Shown here piece after piece: positions 5,984-6,958 of a DNA stretch of 6,958 bases. The stretch comes from Ktedonobacterales bacterium (GTDB taxonomy: Bacteria; Chloroflexota; Ktedonobacteria; Ktedonobacterales; JADMIN01). Where the stretch lies: the NCBI GenBank assembly GCA_015478575.1, contig JADMIN010000130.1:1-6958 (forward strand). Direction: 5' to 3'. How positions within the stretch are numbered: position 1 is the first letter of the stretch; each line of letters opens with the position of its first letter. Made by a program: the position numbers and the translations under genes. The notes under the pieces were generated by a model. The model did no database searches, was not told the origin of the DNA, and saw only the letters and a list, made by a program, of their open reading frames with translations.

Positions 5984-6709
5984 TCACACGCGCTTGAGTC
6001 GAGCGGCCTTGATAGCCCGCAGGATGCGCAGCTCGCCGCTTAGACCACTCGGGAGGGCTTCACGAGCACGCCTGATGAGCTTAGCGCTGACGTGGGCTGT
6101 GGACCAATGCTCAGCCATGTAGGCGAGCCAGGTGTCTACGCCGTCGAAATGGTAGACATAGGTGAACGTCTGCTCGCGCTCCCGAACGAATCGCCCCGTG
6201 GCGATCAGCACCTGGAGCGCCGCGTCGCTGGTCGCGAGCGTCCCGATGCGGTACGAATCATCCACCTGCCCAAGCCGTCGCGTGCTGTCGCCGCGCTGGG
6301 CCTCCACCCAGGGATGTTCGGGCGCGGGCCGTACGTCAAGCAGCACCCCGCCCGCGCGCAAGCTGGTATGCATGGTTTCTAGGGCATGCACGATGCTCTC
6401 AGGCGCGATTCAACACAGCGACCAGGATAGCACCACCACGTCGAATGCCGCACGGGGCAGGTCCGCCGTCGTGATGTCTGCCACCCGGAAGTCTACCCGC
6501 TGCCGCATATGGGCGGGCGTGTCGGCCCGCGCCTGAGCGATGGATACGGCCACTGGGTCGAGCCCCAGGACGGAGCGCGCACGCGCAGCGAAGCGCCATG
6601 TCATGCGCCCGTCGCCGCACCCAACGTCTACGATATCCTTGTCGGCAAAGTCAATGAGGTCGTGGATCGCGCGGGTTTCCGCCTGTTCTGGGTCAAGCAG
6701 CACCGGCAT
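5984..6709 (-). pseudogene. Class I SAM-dependent methyltransferase, interrupted by in-frame TGA at codon 100
   Basis: The gene starts with ATG at 6709, preceded by AGGAGG with 5 nt spacing. Residues 1-99 form the N-terminal half of a Rossmann methyltransferase. DIVDVGCGDGRM (about 25-36) is SAM-binding motif I, VLGLDPVAVSIAQAR (about 47-61) is the acidic-loop motif, and VDFRVADIT with FDVVVLSWSLC follow. A TGA occurs at 6412-6410. Without a frame change the fold continues: IAPESIVHALETMHTSLRAGGVLLDVRP is the expected next helix and strand of the family, and the protein runs to TGA at 5986-5984. Read through, it is 241 residues, a normal size. Terminated at codon 100 it would lose the second half of the fold. 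A GTG at 6391 has no good ribosome binding site, so independent expression of the second half is unlikely. Substrate unknown. Nonsense mutation, sequence error or recoding are all possible. Confidence 0.8.
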
Positions 6710-6714
6710 GGTGT

Positions 6715-6720
6715 CCTCCT
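6715..6720 (-). promoter_or_regulatory. Methyltransferase ribosome binding site
   Basis: AGGAGG on the minus strand lies 5 nt before the ATG at 6709. This strong site suggests the gene is, or recently was, translated. Confidence 0.75.
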
Positions 6721-6721
6721 G

Positions 6722-6958
6722 TTAGCACATCAACTCGCTCATGCGCGCGGCGCGACCAACCGACGCGCCCGGCTACGCCACTGGTAGGGTGTGACATTGC
6801 GTGTGTCCCCGTCCTGCTCGCCAGCCATTCACTCGGATTATACGCCACGGCCATAGGTCTCGTGCGCGTGCGCGTCCATTTTTTTGGCAAGGGTCCGCCG
6901 TAGAAACTATGGACGGGTGCGTAGAGTGCCGACATCCTGGCCCAGCAACGCCCTACAG
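6722..6958. other. Gene-free right end of the window, probable methyltransferase leader
   Basis: No protein family, tRNA or other RNA could be recognised here on either strand. The short open frames look like chance. On the minus strand a perfect TATAAT (6842-6837) lies about 128 bp before the methyltransferase start but lacks a -35 at 16-18 bp. A 7-bp inverted repeat (cgtccat 6873-6879, atggacg 6909-6915) flanks a run of seven T. It does not form a convincing terminator on either strand. Confidence 0.5.
6837..6842 (-). promoter_or_regulatory. Possible -10 box for the methyltransferase gene
   Basis: TATAAT on the minus strand is a perfect -10 match, rare by chance in DNA of this GC content. 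No TTGACA-like hexamer occurs at the right distance. A TTGCCA at 6890-6885 is 42 bp away, too far to serve as -35. Confidence 0.3.

Noticed and set aside
5644..5986. Complete reassignment of TGA to a sense codon in this organism
   Set aside because: Reading through the methyltransferase's final TGA would extend it through the btu promoter and riboswitch to 5644, and the intact genes have no internal TGA.
5507..6122. Open frames on the + strand across the riboswitch and the methyltransferase 3' end
   Set aside because: They are antisense to a fully matched riboswitch and a recognisable protein, have no ribosome binding site and show no family resemblance.
6391..6412. Frameshift as the cause of the split methyltransferase
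   Set aside because: Both halves are in exactly the same frame, so a single stop codon is enough to explain the break.
1..6958. CRISPR array, tRNA, rRNA or insertion sequence
   Set aside because: No spaced repeat array, cloverleaf, rRNA core or transposase motif was seen on either strand.

Overview
This is a GC-rich bacterial chromosomal window with strong GGAGG-type ribosome binding sites and two LAGC/LPAC-type lipoproteins. Protein style (a Thr/Ala/Pro-rich lipoprotein with a CHAP domain, a BtuF lipoprotein instead of a periplasmic BtuF, a MoaA with a CDRIRLTADG core) suggests a monoderm-like high-GC lineage such as Chloroflexota. That assignment is inference and only moderately supported.

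Layout. (1) Left edge, + strand: the 3' end of moaA (molybdenum cofactor biosynthesis), recognisable to its natural Gly-Gly C-terminus but interrupted by an in-frame TGA inside the CX2C cluster motif. (2) 543-1769, + strand: a lipoprotein with a PsbP/DUF1795-like N-terminal part and a C-terminal CHAP amidase/peptidase domain. (3) 1775-5442, - strand: a cobalamin uptake operon in the order btuF (lipoprotein binding protein), btuC (FecCD permease), btuD (ATPase with an extra C-terminal domain of about 170 residues). The operon and the CHAP gene converge with only 5 bp between stop codons. (4) 5443-5947, - strand: the operon's control region. It has a near-consensus sigma70 promoter (TTGACT-17-TATACT), a complete cobalamin riboswitch, and a 13-bp GC-rich intrinsic terminator with a U5 tract. 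A plausible antiterminator lies between them, then about 100 nt of leader before the btuF start. (5) 5984-6709, - strand: a class I SAM-dependent methyltransferase that is full length only if an in-frame TGA at codon 100 is read through. (6) 6722-6958: no convincing gene, possibly the methyltransferase leader and promoter.

How it works together: when cobalamin is scarce the riboswitch should allow transcription past the terminator, producing BtuF, BtuC and BtuD to import a corrinoid. When cobalamin binds, the terminator forms and the transporter is shut off.

The two most unusual signals are (a) two separate genes with a single in-frame TGA within otherwise intact, family-consistent sequence, in a window whose other clear genes end in TAG or TAA, and (b) the unexplained C-terminal domain of the BtuD ATPase. 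Internal evidence argues against simple genome-wide reassignment of TGA: the methyltransferase's terminal TGA must be a stop, because read-through would run into the btu promoter and riboswitch. The four intact genes also contain no in-frame TGA. Paired nonsense mutations, sequence errors, or site-specific recoding remain open.
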